Shown here: piece by piece, positions 29,998 through 37,409 of the stretch
Numbering within the stretch: the first letter of the stretch is position 1
Layout: the number at the start of each line of letters is the position of its first letter
Assembly: GCA_035444285.1 (NCBI GenBank)
Contig: DAOMOK010000004.1
Coordinates: forward strand, 372,001-436,000
Reading direction: 5' to 3'
Origin: CAADGU01 sp035444285
GTDB lineage: Bacteria; Chloroflexota; Anaerolineae; Promineifilales; Promineifilaceae
DNA length: 64,000 nucleotides
The notes under the pieces: generated by a model
Seen by the model: the letters and a program-made list of their open reading frames with translations, nothing else
Told to the model about the DNA's origin: nothing
Databases searched by the model: none
Translations under genes and position numbers: made by a program

Positions 29998-31215
29998 TTA
30001 CAGCTCTTTTTCTGGCCCATATCCTTGCATATCGCGGGCTACTTCAATTTCCCGTTTGCTCAGTTCGGCCAACACTTGCAACAGTATCCAGTAAATAAAC
30101 AACTGTCCGCCGACCAGAAAAGCCATGGCGCCAAATAGCAGGTAAAACCACAACCGCTCAATCGGCCAATCGCCGCCTATTGTCAGGGCCATGCTGACCA
30201 GACCAACCAACGATCCCAATACAATACCCACCAGGCCGAGCCAGCCAAAGTGGCGGTTGAGCGGTTTTTTGAAGACCGGTTTTTTGAACAAACCTTGCCG
30301 CATGGGTCTTTTATGGAAAATGGAGACCATATAGTTAAAGGTTACGCCCAGGGCAAAGATGCTGACGCCGCTCACGGCCGTGACCAGTGCCGTATAAATA
30401 GCCACCACCCCCCATGCACCCAATGTCGTTACCCCGCTTAAGCGGGCTAACACCAGCCCTACCAGCACCAACAGGGAAATACCCACCAGCGTTACGCCGA
30501 TCAGACCCAGCAGCCGTACCGGGTTATAGGTCAGCGCCGTCCACACGATAGATTGCAGAAACAGCGAACCATCATGCACCACGCTCAGCTTTGAGCGTCC
30601 TACCCGCTCACTATAGGGGATGGGAATTTCCTTCACCGTGACCCCTTCATGAATGGCGCGGGTACTCATGACCGGCGTCAAATTCAGGCCATCCGGCAGT
30701 GGGTATATCTGATCTAAAATTTCGCGCTTAAAGACACGCATCCCACTGGCCGGGTCTTGCACCCGCTGGTTACCCAAAATGGTGAGCAGATTTGACCAGA
30801 TAAAGTTGCCCAATTTGCGCATGGGCGGCATGTGGCTTTCTGCACCGCCGCGCCGCGAGCCAACCACCAGATCGGCTCCGTTCAATGCTTCCTTGCATAA
30901 TTGAGGGAAATACTCCGGCGGGTAGGTGCCATCAGCGTCCAGGAAAGCGATCAACTCACCAGAAGCCTGGCTAAAGCCGGTCTTGAGCGCGCCGCCGTAC
31001 CCTTTGTTCTGGGGGTGCTGGATGAGGGTGACGCCATCAATGCTGTTAGCGATTTCCACCGTGCGGTCTTTAGACCCATCATCAACGACCAGCAGTTCGA
31101 GATTATTGACGCCGACTTCTTTGAGTGACTCGCGGATGGAAAGGACGCGGTGGGCGATTTCGGCGATGCCGCCTTCTTCGTTATAGGCGGGGATTACAAC
31201 TGAGAGTGTGGTCAT
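29998..31215 (-). CDS. Family 2 glycosyltransferase (dolichyl-phosphate mannose synthase-like), membrane protein
   Basis: 405 residues. The GT-A domain reads LSVVIPAYNEEGGIAEI, LLVVDDGSKDRT and GELIAFLDADGTYPPEY (about 88-104, DxD-type). GADLVVGSRRGG and DPASGMRVFKREIL fit the DPM1-like branch. Four hydrophobic segments follow residue 230: two in the first cluster (LLGLIGVTLVGISLLVLVGL, WGVVAIYTALVTAVSGVSIF) and two near the end (LVGIVLGSLVGLVSMAL, WFYLLFGAMAFLVGG). The protein probably transfers sugar to polyprenyl phosphate at the inner face of the membrane. It precedes an acyltransferase on the same strand. Confidence 0.87.
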   Translation of the reverse strand: MTTLSVVIPAYNEEGGIAEIAHRVLSIRESLKEVGVNNLELLVVDDGSKDRTVEIANSIDGVTLIQHPQNKGYGGALKTGFSQASGELIAFLDADGTYPPEYFPQLCKEALNGADLVVGSRRGGAESHMPPMRKLGNFIWSNLLTILGNQRVQDPASGMRVFKREILDQIYPLPDGLNLTPVMSTRAIHEGVTVKEIPIPYSERVGRSKLSVVHDGSLFLQSIVWTALTYNPVRLLGLIGVTLVGISLLVLVGLVLARLSGVTTLGAWGVVAIYTALVTAVSGVSIFALGVTFNYMVSIFHKRPMRQGLFKKPVFKKPLNRHFGWLGLVGIVLGSLVGLVSMALTIGGDWPIERLWFYLLFGAMAFLVGGQLFIYWILLQVLAELSKREIEVARDMQGYGPEKEL

Positions 31216-31227
31216 AGGGTTTCCTGT

Positions 31228-31286
31228 TATTGGAGATTAGAGATTGGAGACGTTTTCAATCTCCAATCTCCAATCTCTAATCCTCT
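31228..31286. repeat. GAGATT-word hairpin
   Basis: TTGGAGATTAGAGATTGGAGA faces TCTCCAATCTCCAATCTCTAA around CGTTTTCAA. It separates the acyltransferase and GT2 genes, both on the minus strand. Confidence 0.7.
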
Positions 31287-32022
31287 AAATATGATAGATT
31301 TTCCGGTCAGGATAGGGCGGCTGCCCGTCAATTTCCTTGATGACTTTGGCCGGGACGCCGCCGACAACAGTATGGGGTGGCACATCTTTGGTGACGACGG
31401 CCCCGGCGGCGACCACGGCTCCTTTGCCTACGCGCACGCCGTCGGTGATGACGGCGCCTGCCCCCAGCCAGACATCATCTTCGATGACAATGCCTTCGGC
31501 GGTAATGCCTTGTTCAACAAACGGCCGTGTCCGGTCAGCAAACACATGATTCACCGCAATAATTTGGGTGAAGGGCGAGGTGTAGACGCGGTCGCCAATG
31601 GTCACGCCCCCCTGTCCCCGAATGACTGTATACTCACCCACCAGACTATCTTTGCCGATTGTGATACCGGACTGGGGCAGGCCGCGAAAGTTATAAACGT
31701 GCAGCACGGCGCCGTGCATCACAATACTGTTATCGCCAATTTCAATCCCATTAGGGCAGGCATGTAAATAAGTGCGCTGATCCAGATAAACACCGTTGCC
31801 CAATTTGATGTAATTGGCAAAGCGGAGACGGACGCCGTTTTCAATGGCTGCCTGTCCTTCCATTTTTAAGATGAGCCGGTACAGCACCCCGCGAATGCCA
31901 ATGCCGATGATAGTGGGAATCCAGCCAACAAGCAGATAAAGGGTTTGCTCTAGGAGGTAACGGCCGTTGCTGCTGGCCTGCCGACTGAGATATAGTTTGA
32001 CGCCATCTACTGCTGAAGCCAC
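31285..32022 (-). CDS. Hexapeptide-repeat acyltransferase (LbH/WbbJ-like)
   Basis: 245 residues. After an N-terminal hydrophobic stretch (LLVGWIPTIIGIGIRGVLY), repeated [LIV]G-x4 units (IKLGNGVYLDQ, IEIGDNSIVM, ITIGKDSLVGEY, VTIGDRV, IVIEDDVWLGAGAVITDGVRVGKGAVVAAGAVVTKDV) form a left-handed beta helix. PPHTVVGGVPAKVIKEI is the usual closing motif of O-acetyltransferases of the WbbJ/maltose transacetylase type. NHVFADRTRPF contains the catalytic histidine candidate. It likely acetylates a sugar of the envelope, together with the downstream GT2. Confidence 0.87.
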   Translation of the reverse strand: MASAVDGVKLYLSRQASSNGRYLLEQTLYLLVGWIPTIIGIGIRGVLYRLILKMEGQAAIENGVRLRFANYIKLGNGVYLDQRTYLHACPNGIEIGDNSIVMHGAVLHVYNFRGLPQSGITIGKDSLVGEYTVIRGQGGVTIGDRVYTSPFTQIIAVNHVFADRTRPFVEQGITAEGIVIEDDVWLGAGAVITDGVRVGKGAVVAAGAVVTKDVPPHTVVGGVPAKVIKEIDGQPPYPDRKIYHI

Positions 32023-32145
32023 AAAACCTCTAAAAATATCGAAATTCAGGTTTGATTATTCGGGCAGTGACTTAAGATGCCTATTAAGTGGGGGGAGAAG
32101 GTTGCAGGTTGCAGGTAAGCACTTGCCACTTGCCACCTGCCACCT

Positions 32146-33066
32146 TTACTCATCAAGATCATTGAACAGGTCCGCCAGCCCTTGCTCCCACACATCACCC
32201 AGGGGGGTGAACGGCCGTTCCGTGAACTGTTCCGAGATTTGCGCCATAATCCCCCGGACATTAATCTGAGGTATTTTGTCGGCTAACTCTTCTATTTCTT
32301 CGTCTAACGCCGCCAGGAGATACTGGCTTTTTTGTTCCAGGTCGCTCAGGTTCAGCCTCAAGTCAAAAAGGCGGTTCAGGCGGCGCATAATGTCCAGCCA
32401 GGCTTTGTAATCCTGCTCAATGCGCACTTCTCGCCCGGCAGCCCCCAATTGGGAAAAATCGTAGTTGGGCACAAAACCATAAAACGCCTGCAAAGGCATC
32501 CCCTCCCGTTCTGCCCGATCTACCAGATAAGAGCCAATAGAGGCGCCGCCTTCATAATCGGAAAAGCGGACGGCATATTGGCTCAATTCCGCCTTCATCT
32601 CTGGCAGGCTGTAAATGCAGCCCACTTCCCGGTCTTTGTCATAGGGCACCGGGCCATAAACGCCGCCCAACGAAGCAATACGTTGCACATCCAGAGCATG
32701 GGCCATTGCAAAAAAGGCTATGGCGTACCGATCAATATCCAGGTGCGGTTCGTCCCCCAGGAAGATGAGCAGACCTTTACCCCCAGTTTCGGTGAAGTAT
32801 AGCTCGTTACGTCGCTGCTCCAGGTTGCGGCGGTAGCCATCCTCAAAACGCACCACCGGGCGCAGCAGATGGTGCGCGCCTGGTAGTTGAAACAGATAAA
32901 AGCCGTCGGGTTTGATTTCCCCAATCAAGCGGGCATTTGTCTGTTTGATGAGGTATTGTGGCAGGCCAGAAGAAATGCTGCCGGCGTCAGCCCACTGTCG
33001 CCACCCGGCAATCATGACCATTTCTCTGGCAGTTGGTGTTTCCCAAATTTCTACCGTGTCGTTCAT
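32146..33066 (-). CDS. PAC2 family protein
   Basis: 306 residues. REMVMIAGWRQWADAGSISSGLPQYLI at the N-terminus and GGVYGPVPYDKDREVG in the middle fit the PAC2 (proteasome assembly chaperone-like) family, seen in archaea, actinobacteria and Chloroflexota. YEGGASIGSYLVDRAEREGMP (about 170-190) matches the second conserved block. The C-terminal 90 residues are helical with heptad character (LNLSDLEQKSQYLLAALDEEIEELA). Bacterial members are often near ATP-grasp proteins, but no such neighbour is seen here. Function in bacteria is not established. Confidence 0.8.
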   Translation of the reverse strand: MNDTVEIWETPTAREMVMIAGWRQWADAGSISSGLPQYLIKQTNARLIGEIKPDGFYLFQLPGAHHLLRPVVRFEDGYRRNLEQRRNELYFTETGGKGLLIFLGDEPHLDIDRYAIAFFAMAHALDVQRIASLGGVYGPVPYDKDREVGCIYSLPEMKAELSQYAVRFSDYEGGASIGSYLVDRAEREGMPLQAFYGFVPNYDFSQLGAAGREVRIEQDYKAWLDIMRRLNRLFDLRLNLSDLEQKSQYLLAALDEEIEELADKIPQINVRGIMAQISEQFTERPFTPLGDVWEQGLADLFNDLDE

Positions 33067-33191
33067 AGGTGACTTGAAAAATACACGGAACGGAACAATT
33101 TTGCAAAATTGCCTGCATACACAGGGAAAAACGGTCTGGCTGGCGACTCTACCCTGTGTCTGGCCTCGCTTATGGTTTATATTAACTGGCC

Positions 33192-33221
33192 TTGATTGGA
33201 TAGACCAGAAATTGTTACAAT
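33192..33221 (+). promoter_or_regulatory. Predicted sigma-70-type promoter
   Basis: TTGATT (33192-33197) and TACAAT (33216-33221), 18-nt spacer, 54 nt upstream of the small gene at 33275. The region before it (33067-33190) holds an imperfect ACACAGGG...CCCTGTGT inverted repeat. Confidence 0.5.
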
Positions 33222-33274
33222 GGGAAAAGGTTTAATCTGACAACTTTCCACCCTATTGTCTTCCCAAGAAGCTT

Positions 33275-33604
33275 ATGTCTGAAGCGACAACGAACTCATT
33301 TCTTGTTCATACGGGCCAATCAGCCGAGGTACTGTTAGCCTGGTATTTTCAGCGCAACGGGTACGTTCGCGTCGTCAATGAAGAGCGCAGACAACAACTT
33401 GGTCAGATGTATAAAAAAGGTTATGAAGTTCGCCTGGTTGTAAATAATGAGAAGGAACTTGCGCATATCCGTCATTTGCTAGAGCAAATTGGTTTTAAGG
33501 CAGGTAAACCATTCCAAAAACATTGTCGAATAGTTCAGCCTGTATACGGTAAACGAAGTGTAGAATGGTTTTCAAAATGGGCAGGCATTAACGCTCCAGA
33601 GTAA
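33275..33604 (+). CDS. Conserved-looking small protein of unknown function
   Basis: 109 residues. I do not recognise the family. It is soluble with mixed alpha/beta character: HTGQSAEVLLAWYFQRNGY, KKGYEVRLVVNNEKELAHIRHLLEQIGFKAGKPFQKHC, then GKRSVEWFSKWAG. The second segment reads like a beta-alpha unit with several basic residues, which might bind nucleic acid or nucleotide. It has its own promoter-like sequence, a start that fits coding use of the third base, and no overlap with neighbours, so I accept it as a gene. Confidence 0.6.
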   Translation: MSEATTNSFLVHTGQSAEVLLAWYFQRNGYVRVVNEERRQQLGQMYKKGYEVRLVVNNEKELAHIRHLLEQIGFKAGKPFQKHCRIVQPVYGKRSVEWFSKWAGINAPE

Positions 33605-33644
33605 CTTTGAAGCCCCGATAGACCAATATTGGCGTCGGAGTTTT

Positions 33645-34997
33645 TCAATCTGCCCGGCGTTGGATCATCTCGGCCACGCGCTGCCCACTTTCGACGGCCC
33701 CTTCCATGTAGCCCTGGTGTACGGCCGTATGCTCCCCTGCCACATACACCCGCCCCACCGGTTCACGGAGGGCCTGCCAGTGAGCGGTCACATCTCCCGG
33801 CTGGAATAAGGTGTAGCCGCCCTGGGTAAATGGCTCATTCAGCCAGGCCATGGTGCGGGTGTGGCTGACCAGCGCTGCTGAGCCAGGGAAAAGCTGATCG
33901 AGTTGGGTCACGGCCGTCTCGATCCTTTCCCGCTCATTCATTGCTGAAAAATCCGCACCCGCTTTGGCTCCGGTGTAAACCGTCAGGATGCCGCTCGCGC
34001 CGGCCTGGGTGATGGTGGGCTGCCAGGTGCAGGTGATGGGCCGGTCGGTGAGCAGGCTGCCGCGCCAGTTCACATCTTCCCAAAAACGCCGCCGGTATTG
34101 GATGATCACTTTGGTGACGGGGGCGCAGTTCAAGTTATGGAACGCTGTCTGGTGGGCAACTGGCAGCGGTGGATCAAAGGTGATCTGACGCGCCGGGCCA
34201 GGCGGAACTGCCAATACCACGTAGTGGGTTTCTATAGTATGCGTTTGTCCATTTTGCCGGAAGGTAACAGATGCGCCGGATTCATTTTGCTGCACGGCCG
34301 TGACCACTGCCTCTAAACGCACATCTGGCAGTTCCGCCGCCATCCGCCGCGGAATCTGGTCCACGCCGCCCCGCACCCGATAACTTTCGCCCTCGTCAGT
34401 GGGATCGCCGTAATACAGCGCACCCCAACGGGCCAGTTCCAGCAGCGAAAGCTGGTCGGGTTCGGCCAGATATTCAGAGCGCAGGCGGGTGATGATGACT
34501 GTTTTGGCAAAAGGATGCACATCCAGACCGTTGAGCCAATCACCGGCTGACTGCCGGTCTAATTCTGCAGCGCGTGGGGCAGTGAGCGGATTGGTGGGGT
34601 CGGGCACGGCCGTGCCCAGTTTAGCTAATTCTCGCCACACCTGTTCAATTTCGGCTGCCAGATCAAAACCCCACAGCGCCACATCATCTGCTTCGCCGTG
34701 TTTGCCCGCCAGGGCAATGCGGCGGGTCCACTCGCCCATACCGCGCACGGGGTCGAGCGCCAGGCCAAATTCCTGCGCCAATGCCAGCATACGGCCGTGA
34801 ATATCCTCGATAAACTCGCCACCGGCTTCCGCATACTGCCCCTCAGCAAAACCATCGCGGAAGGTGTAGGCTCTGCCGCCCACGCGCGACCGTGCTTCCA
34901 GGACGGTAGTCAGCCAACCCGCGTGATGTAAATCGCGCGCGGTCGCCAATCCGGCCAGCCCTGCGCCAATGATGGTGATGTGTTTTGTTGCGGTCAT
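33645..34997 (-). CDS. Flavin-dependent amine oxidase (monoamine oxidase-like)
   Basis: 450 residues from the ATG at 34997, which puts the FAD motif near the start; in-frame ATGs at 35012 and 35024 are possible but lie in a hairpin. ITIIGAGLAGLATARDLHHAG is the dinucleotide-binding loop, with VLEARSRVGGRAYTFRDG the following conserved block of amine oxidases. GEHTAVHQGYMEGAVESGQRVAEMI at the C-terminus is the FAD-closing motif. The protein oxidises an amine, perhaps a polyamine or aromatic amine. It is followed on the same strand by nothing related, so the pathway is unclear. Confidence 0.85.
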   Translation of the reverse strand: MTATKHITIIGAGLAGLATARDLHHAGWLTTVLEARSRVGGRAYTFRDGFAEGQYAEAGGEFIEDIHGRMLALAQEFGLALDPVRGMGEWTRRIALAGKHGEADDVALWGFDLAAEIEQVWRELAKLGTAVPDPTNPLTAPRAAELDRQSAGDWLNGLDVHPFAKTVIITRLRSEYLAEPDQLSLLELARWGALYYGDPTDEGESYRVRGGVDQIPRRMAAELPDVRLEAVVTAVQQNESGASVTFRQNGQTHTIETHYVVLAVPPGPARQITFDPPLPVAHQTAFHNLNCAPVTKVIIQYRRRFWEDVNWRGSLLTDRPITCTWQPTITQAGASGILTVYTGAKAGADFSAMNERERIETAVTQLDQLFPGSAALVSHTRTMAWLNEPFTQGGYTLFQPGDVTAHWQALREPVGRVYVAGEHTAVHQGYMEGAVESGQRVAEMIQRRAD

Positions 34998-35006
34998 ATA
35001 ATGGTG

Positions 35007-35053
35007 AGACATCCGAATTCTCAACGACCTTTGGTCGCCGAAATCGGATGTCT
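35007..35053. repeat. Hairpin between M20 peptidase and amine oxidase genes
   Basis: AGACATCCGA (35007-35016) and TCGGATGTCT (35044-35053) enclose a second stem, CGACC-TTT-GGTCG. It lies right after the M20 stop (35060) on the minus strand and before the oxidase start, so it could be a terminator of the former. Confidence 0.6.
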
Positions 35054-35059
35054 TATGGC

Positions 35060-36424
35060 TCAGTGGCCGAACCTCTCAATAATCCGTGCCGTATGCTTCG
35101 TTCCCTGGAGGAAGTTCTCAATCGTCATGTTTTCGTTGGGGGCATGGACGTTGCTGCCGGGGTAGCCCACCCCGGCGGAGACCAGCGGCAGCCCTAGGGT
35201 GTGGATAAAAGGGTAGTTCGGCCCGCTGCCGCCAATAATAGGTTCGATGATGGGGTCACGGCCGTATACCTGCACGGCCGTCTCATTGGCGATCTGCACA
35301 AACGGATCATCCGGGTCAACCTTAGCCGGGCGACCGCCGCCCAGGAATTGGATATGCACATCCTGAAAGCCCTGCGCGTCCAGATGCGCCCGTAACTTGC
35401 GCAATACCTCCTGAGGCGTCTGATTGGGCACCAGGCGGAAGTCCACTTTGGCGCTGGCTCTGGCAGGCAACACTGTTTTGGAACCGACACCCTGGTAGCC
35501 AGACGTGAGGCCGCAAATGGTGCAGGTGGGTTCAAACACGGCCGTGCGCTGCAAAGGCAAACCACCTTCCAGTCCCAACAAAAATTCCTGCACGCCATAC
35601 ATCTCTTTCAGTTCATCGGCTTCTTCGGGCAGCCGTGACAGCAGTTCCAGGTCGCGCGGGCTGGGCGGCAGTACGTTTTCGTAGAAGCCGGGGATGAGGA
35701 CGCGCTCGAACTGGTCTTTGAGGGTGCTGAGCGCCCAGGTGAGCCGCCAGGCGGCATTGGGAAAGATGGAGCCACCCAGGCCGGAATGGGCGTCGCGGCT
35801 GAGTGATTGTACGGACAGTTCCACGTAACAAATGCCACGCATACCCAGTGCTTGCCGGGGACGGCCGTCGTAATCCACCCCGCCAAATTCCCAGATGCAG
35901 GCATCGGCCGCCAGCAACTCCTGATGCTGTTCCACAAAAGCGGGCATGTTGGGACTGCCAATCTCTTCCTCGCCTTCGATAATGAATTTGACGCGACAAG
36001 GCAATTCCCCCATCACGTCACGCACAGCCGCCAGCGCCGCCAGACGGCAAATGATGTGTCCCTTGTCGTCGCTGACGCCGCGCGCGTAGAGGACGCCGTC
36101 TCGTTCTGTGAGGGTGAAGGGTTCGGAGTCCCACAGGTCGAGTGGATCGGGCGGCTGCACATCGTAATGCAGATAAAAGAGCAGGGTCTTGTCGCTGGCG
36201 CCCGCACCTTCGCCGACGACGACAGGGTAGCCATCAGAGGGCAGCACCTCGGCGGTGTAGCCTTGTTCACGTAGCATGGTAGCCACCAGTTGGGCACACT
36301 CGTCAATGCCAAAATTTTGCGCCGAAACGCTGGGCTGGGCGCACAACCGCGCCAGTTGTCCTTTCCAATACTCCATGTTTTGCTCGATGTGAGCGTCTAT
36401 TTTTTGTAATATGTTGTTGGTCAT
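35060..36424 (-). CDS. M20-family dipeptidase/metallopeptidase
   Basis: 454 residues. LLFYLHYDVQPPDPLDLWDSEPF (about 80-102) holds the first metal-binding histidine and the catalytic aspartate, GVSDDKGHI the bridging aspartate, EGEEEIGSPNM (about 150-160) the general base and metal ligand glutamates, and VHAPNENMTI the last histidine. The lid domain (about 205-360) has AHSGLGG and the conserved TSGYQGVGSKTVLPARASAK. The family is the cytosolic CNDP/dipeptidase type using two zinc or manganese ions. It likely degrades short peptides in the cytoplasm. Confidence 0.9.
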   Translation of the reverse strand: MTNNILQKIDAHIEQNMEYWKGQLARLCAQPSVSAQNFGIDECAQLVATMLREQGYTAEVLPSDGYPVVVGEGAGASDKTLLFYLHYDVQPPDPLDLWDSEPFTLTERDGVLYARGVSDDKGHIICRLAALAAVRDVMGELPCRVKFIIEGEEEIGSPNMPAFVEQHQELLAADACIWEFGGVDYDGRPRQALGMRGICYVELSVQSLSRDAHSGLGGSIFPNAAWRLTWALSTLKDQFERVLIPGFYENVLPPSPRDLELLSRLPEEADELKEMYGVQEFLLGLEGGLPLQRTAVFEPTCTICGLTSGYQGVGSKTVLPARASAKVDFRLVPNQTPQEVLRKLRAHLDAQGFQDVHIQFLGGGRPAKVDPDDPFVQIANETAVQVYGRDPIIEPIIGGSGPNYPFIHTLGLPLVSAGVGYPGSNVHAPNENMTIENFLQGTKHTARIIERFGH

Positions 36425-36589
36425 TGTTCCTCGTAAATGAGATTGGAGATTCGGTAATGTCTCTACTTTTTCGCCATAACTACAGCGGATAAAGAAATGA
36501 ACGGATTACTCTCTGGAAATTTATCCGCTTATTTCCCCATCCGTTATAGTCTTAAGGGAGTGGCGAAAACTTCTTGACACTAACGAGAT

Positions 36590-37204
36590 TCAATCTCCAT
36601 TCTCTAAATGACTTGTATCATTCAGGCGTGTCAGATACGCGCCATGATCAGTGACTTCAATAACGCTGAGGCCGGTGTTGCCACGTAGGGAGAAACGGCC
36701 GTACTCCGTCCCATTCAGCCCAATCACTTCGCGGATGAGTGTGTGCAGCGTGCCGCCGTGTGACACAATGGCCACCATCTGGCCTTTGTATTCGGTTAAC
36801 ACCTTTTCATAAGCCGTCAGGGCGCGGGTGCGCAGCGCGGGAAACGCTTCGCCATTGGGTGGGTCAATGAGGCCACGCGGCGATTGTGTCCACAGTTCAG
36901 GGAAGCGGGTGCGAACTTCATTGGTTGTCATGCCACTAAAATCGCCGACATGCCGTTCGCGCCAGAGGGGGTCGAAAATGGGTTGCAGGTTGTGGGGGGT
37001 GGCGAGGGCGACGGCCGTTTGCGTACACCGCTGCAAGTCACTGCTAATAATGGCGTCAAGGGGCCAGCTTGCCAGACGGTTTGCCAGAGCGGCTGCCTGT
37101 TGCAAGCCGGTCTCATTGAGTGGGATGTCGGCGTGACCCTGCCAGCGTTGGGCCATATTCCAATCGGTCACGCCGTGGCGAATCAGGAGTAAAGTTGTGG
37201 TCAT
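36590..37204 (-). CDS. Histidine phosphatase (phosphoglycerate mutase-like)
   Basis: 204 residues. LLLIRHGVTDWN (about 5-16) bears the phosphohistidine RHG, SSDLQRCTQTA the second arginine, RERHVGDFSGM the glutamate donor and VAIVSHGGTLHTLI (about 143-156) the second histidine. This is the full dPGM-branch active site. Members of this size include broad phosphatases, CobC and GpmB-like proteins; the sequence alone does not choose. The gene is monocistronic, with GAGATT-type words near its stop (36585-36606). Confidence 0.87.
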   Translation of the reverse strand: MTTTLLLIRHGVTDWNMAQRWQGHADIPLNETGLQQAAALANRLASWPLDAIISSDLQRCTQTAVALATPHNLQPIFDPLWRERHVGDFSGMTTNEVRTRFPELWTQSPRGLIDPPNGEAFPALRTRALTAYEKVLTEYKGQMVAIVSHGGTLHTLIREVIGLNGTEYGRFSLRGNTGLSVIEVTDHGAYLTRLNDTSHLENGD

Positions 37205-37409
37205 AAAACAGCCTTTGAAAGTGGATTAAACGCAGAGACGCGGAGGCGCAGACATTGCAGACCTGAGCGTCTTTTGCGTGGACAAGCGGGGATTGTACGC
37301 ATTTGAGGGAATGGGAGCTAGTCCAGTCCTATCCTGCCACGTTTGAGCATAACTGACCGCAATATCGTCATATGTTTGGCGAGTTTGCGTCACTTCGCCT
37401 ACACGTATC

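Noticed and set aside
36425..36589. Small gene or riboswitch between the M20 peptidase and phosphatase genes
   Set aside because: Only GAGATT-type words and an imperfect GGATAAA/TTTATCC pairing are seen, with no recognised riboswitch core.
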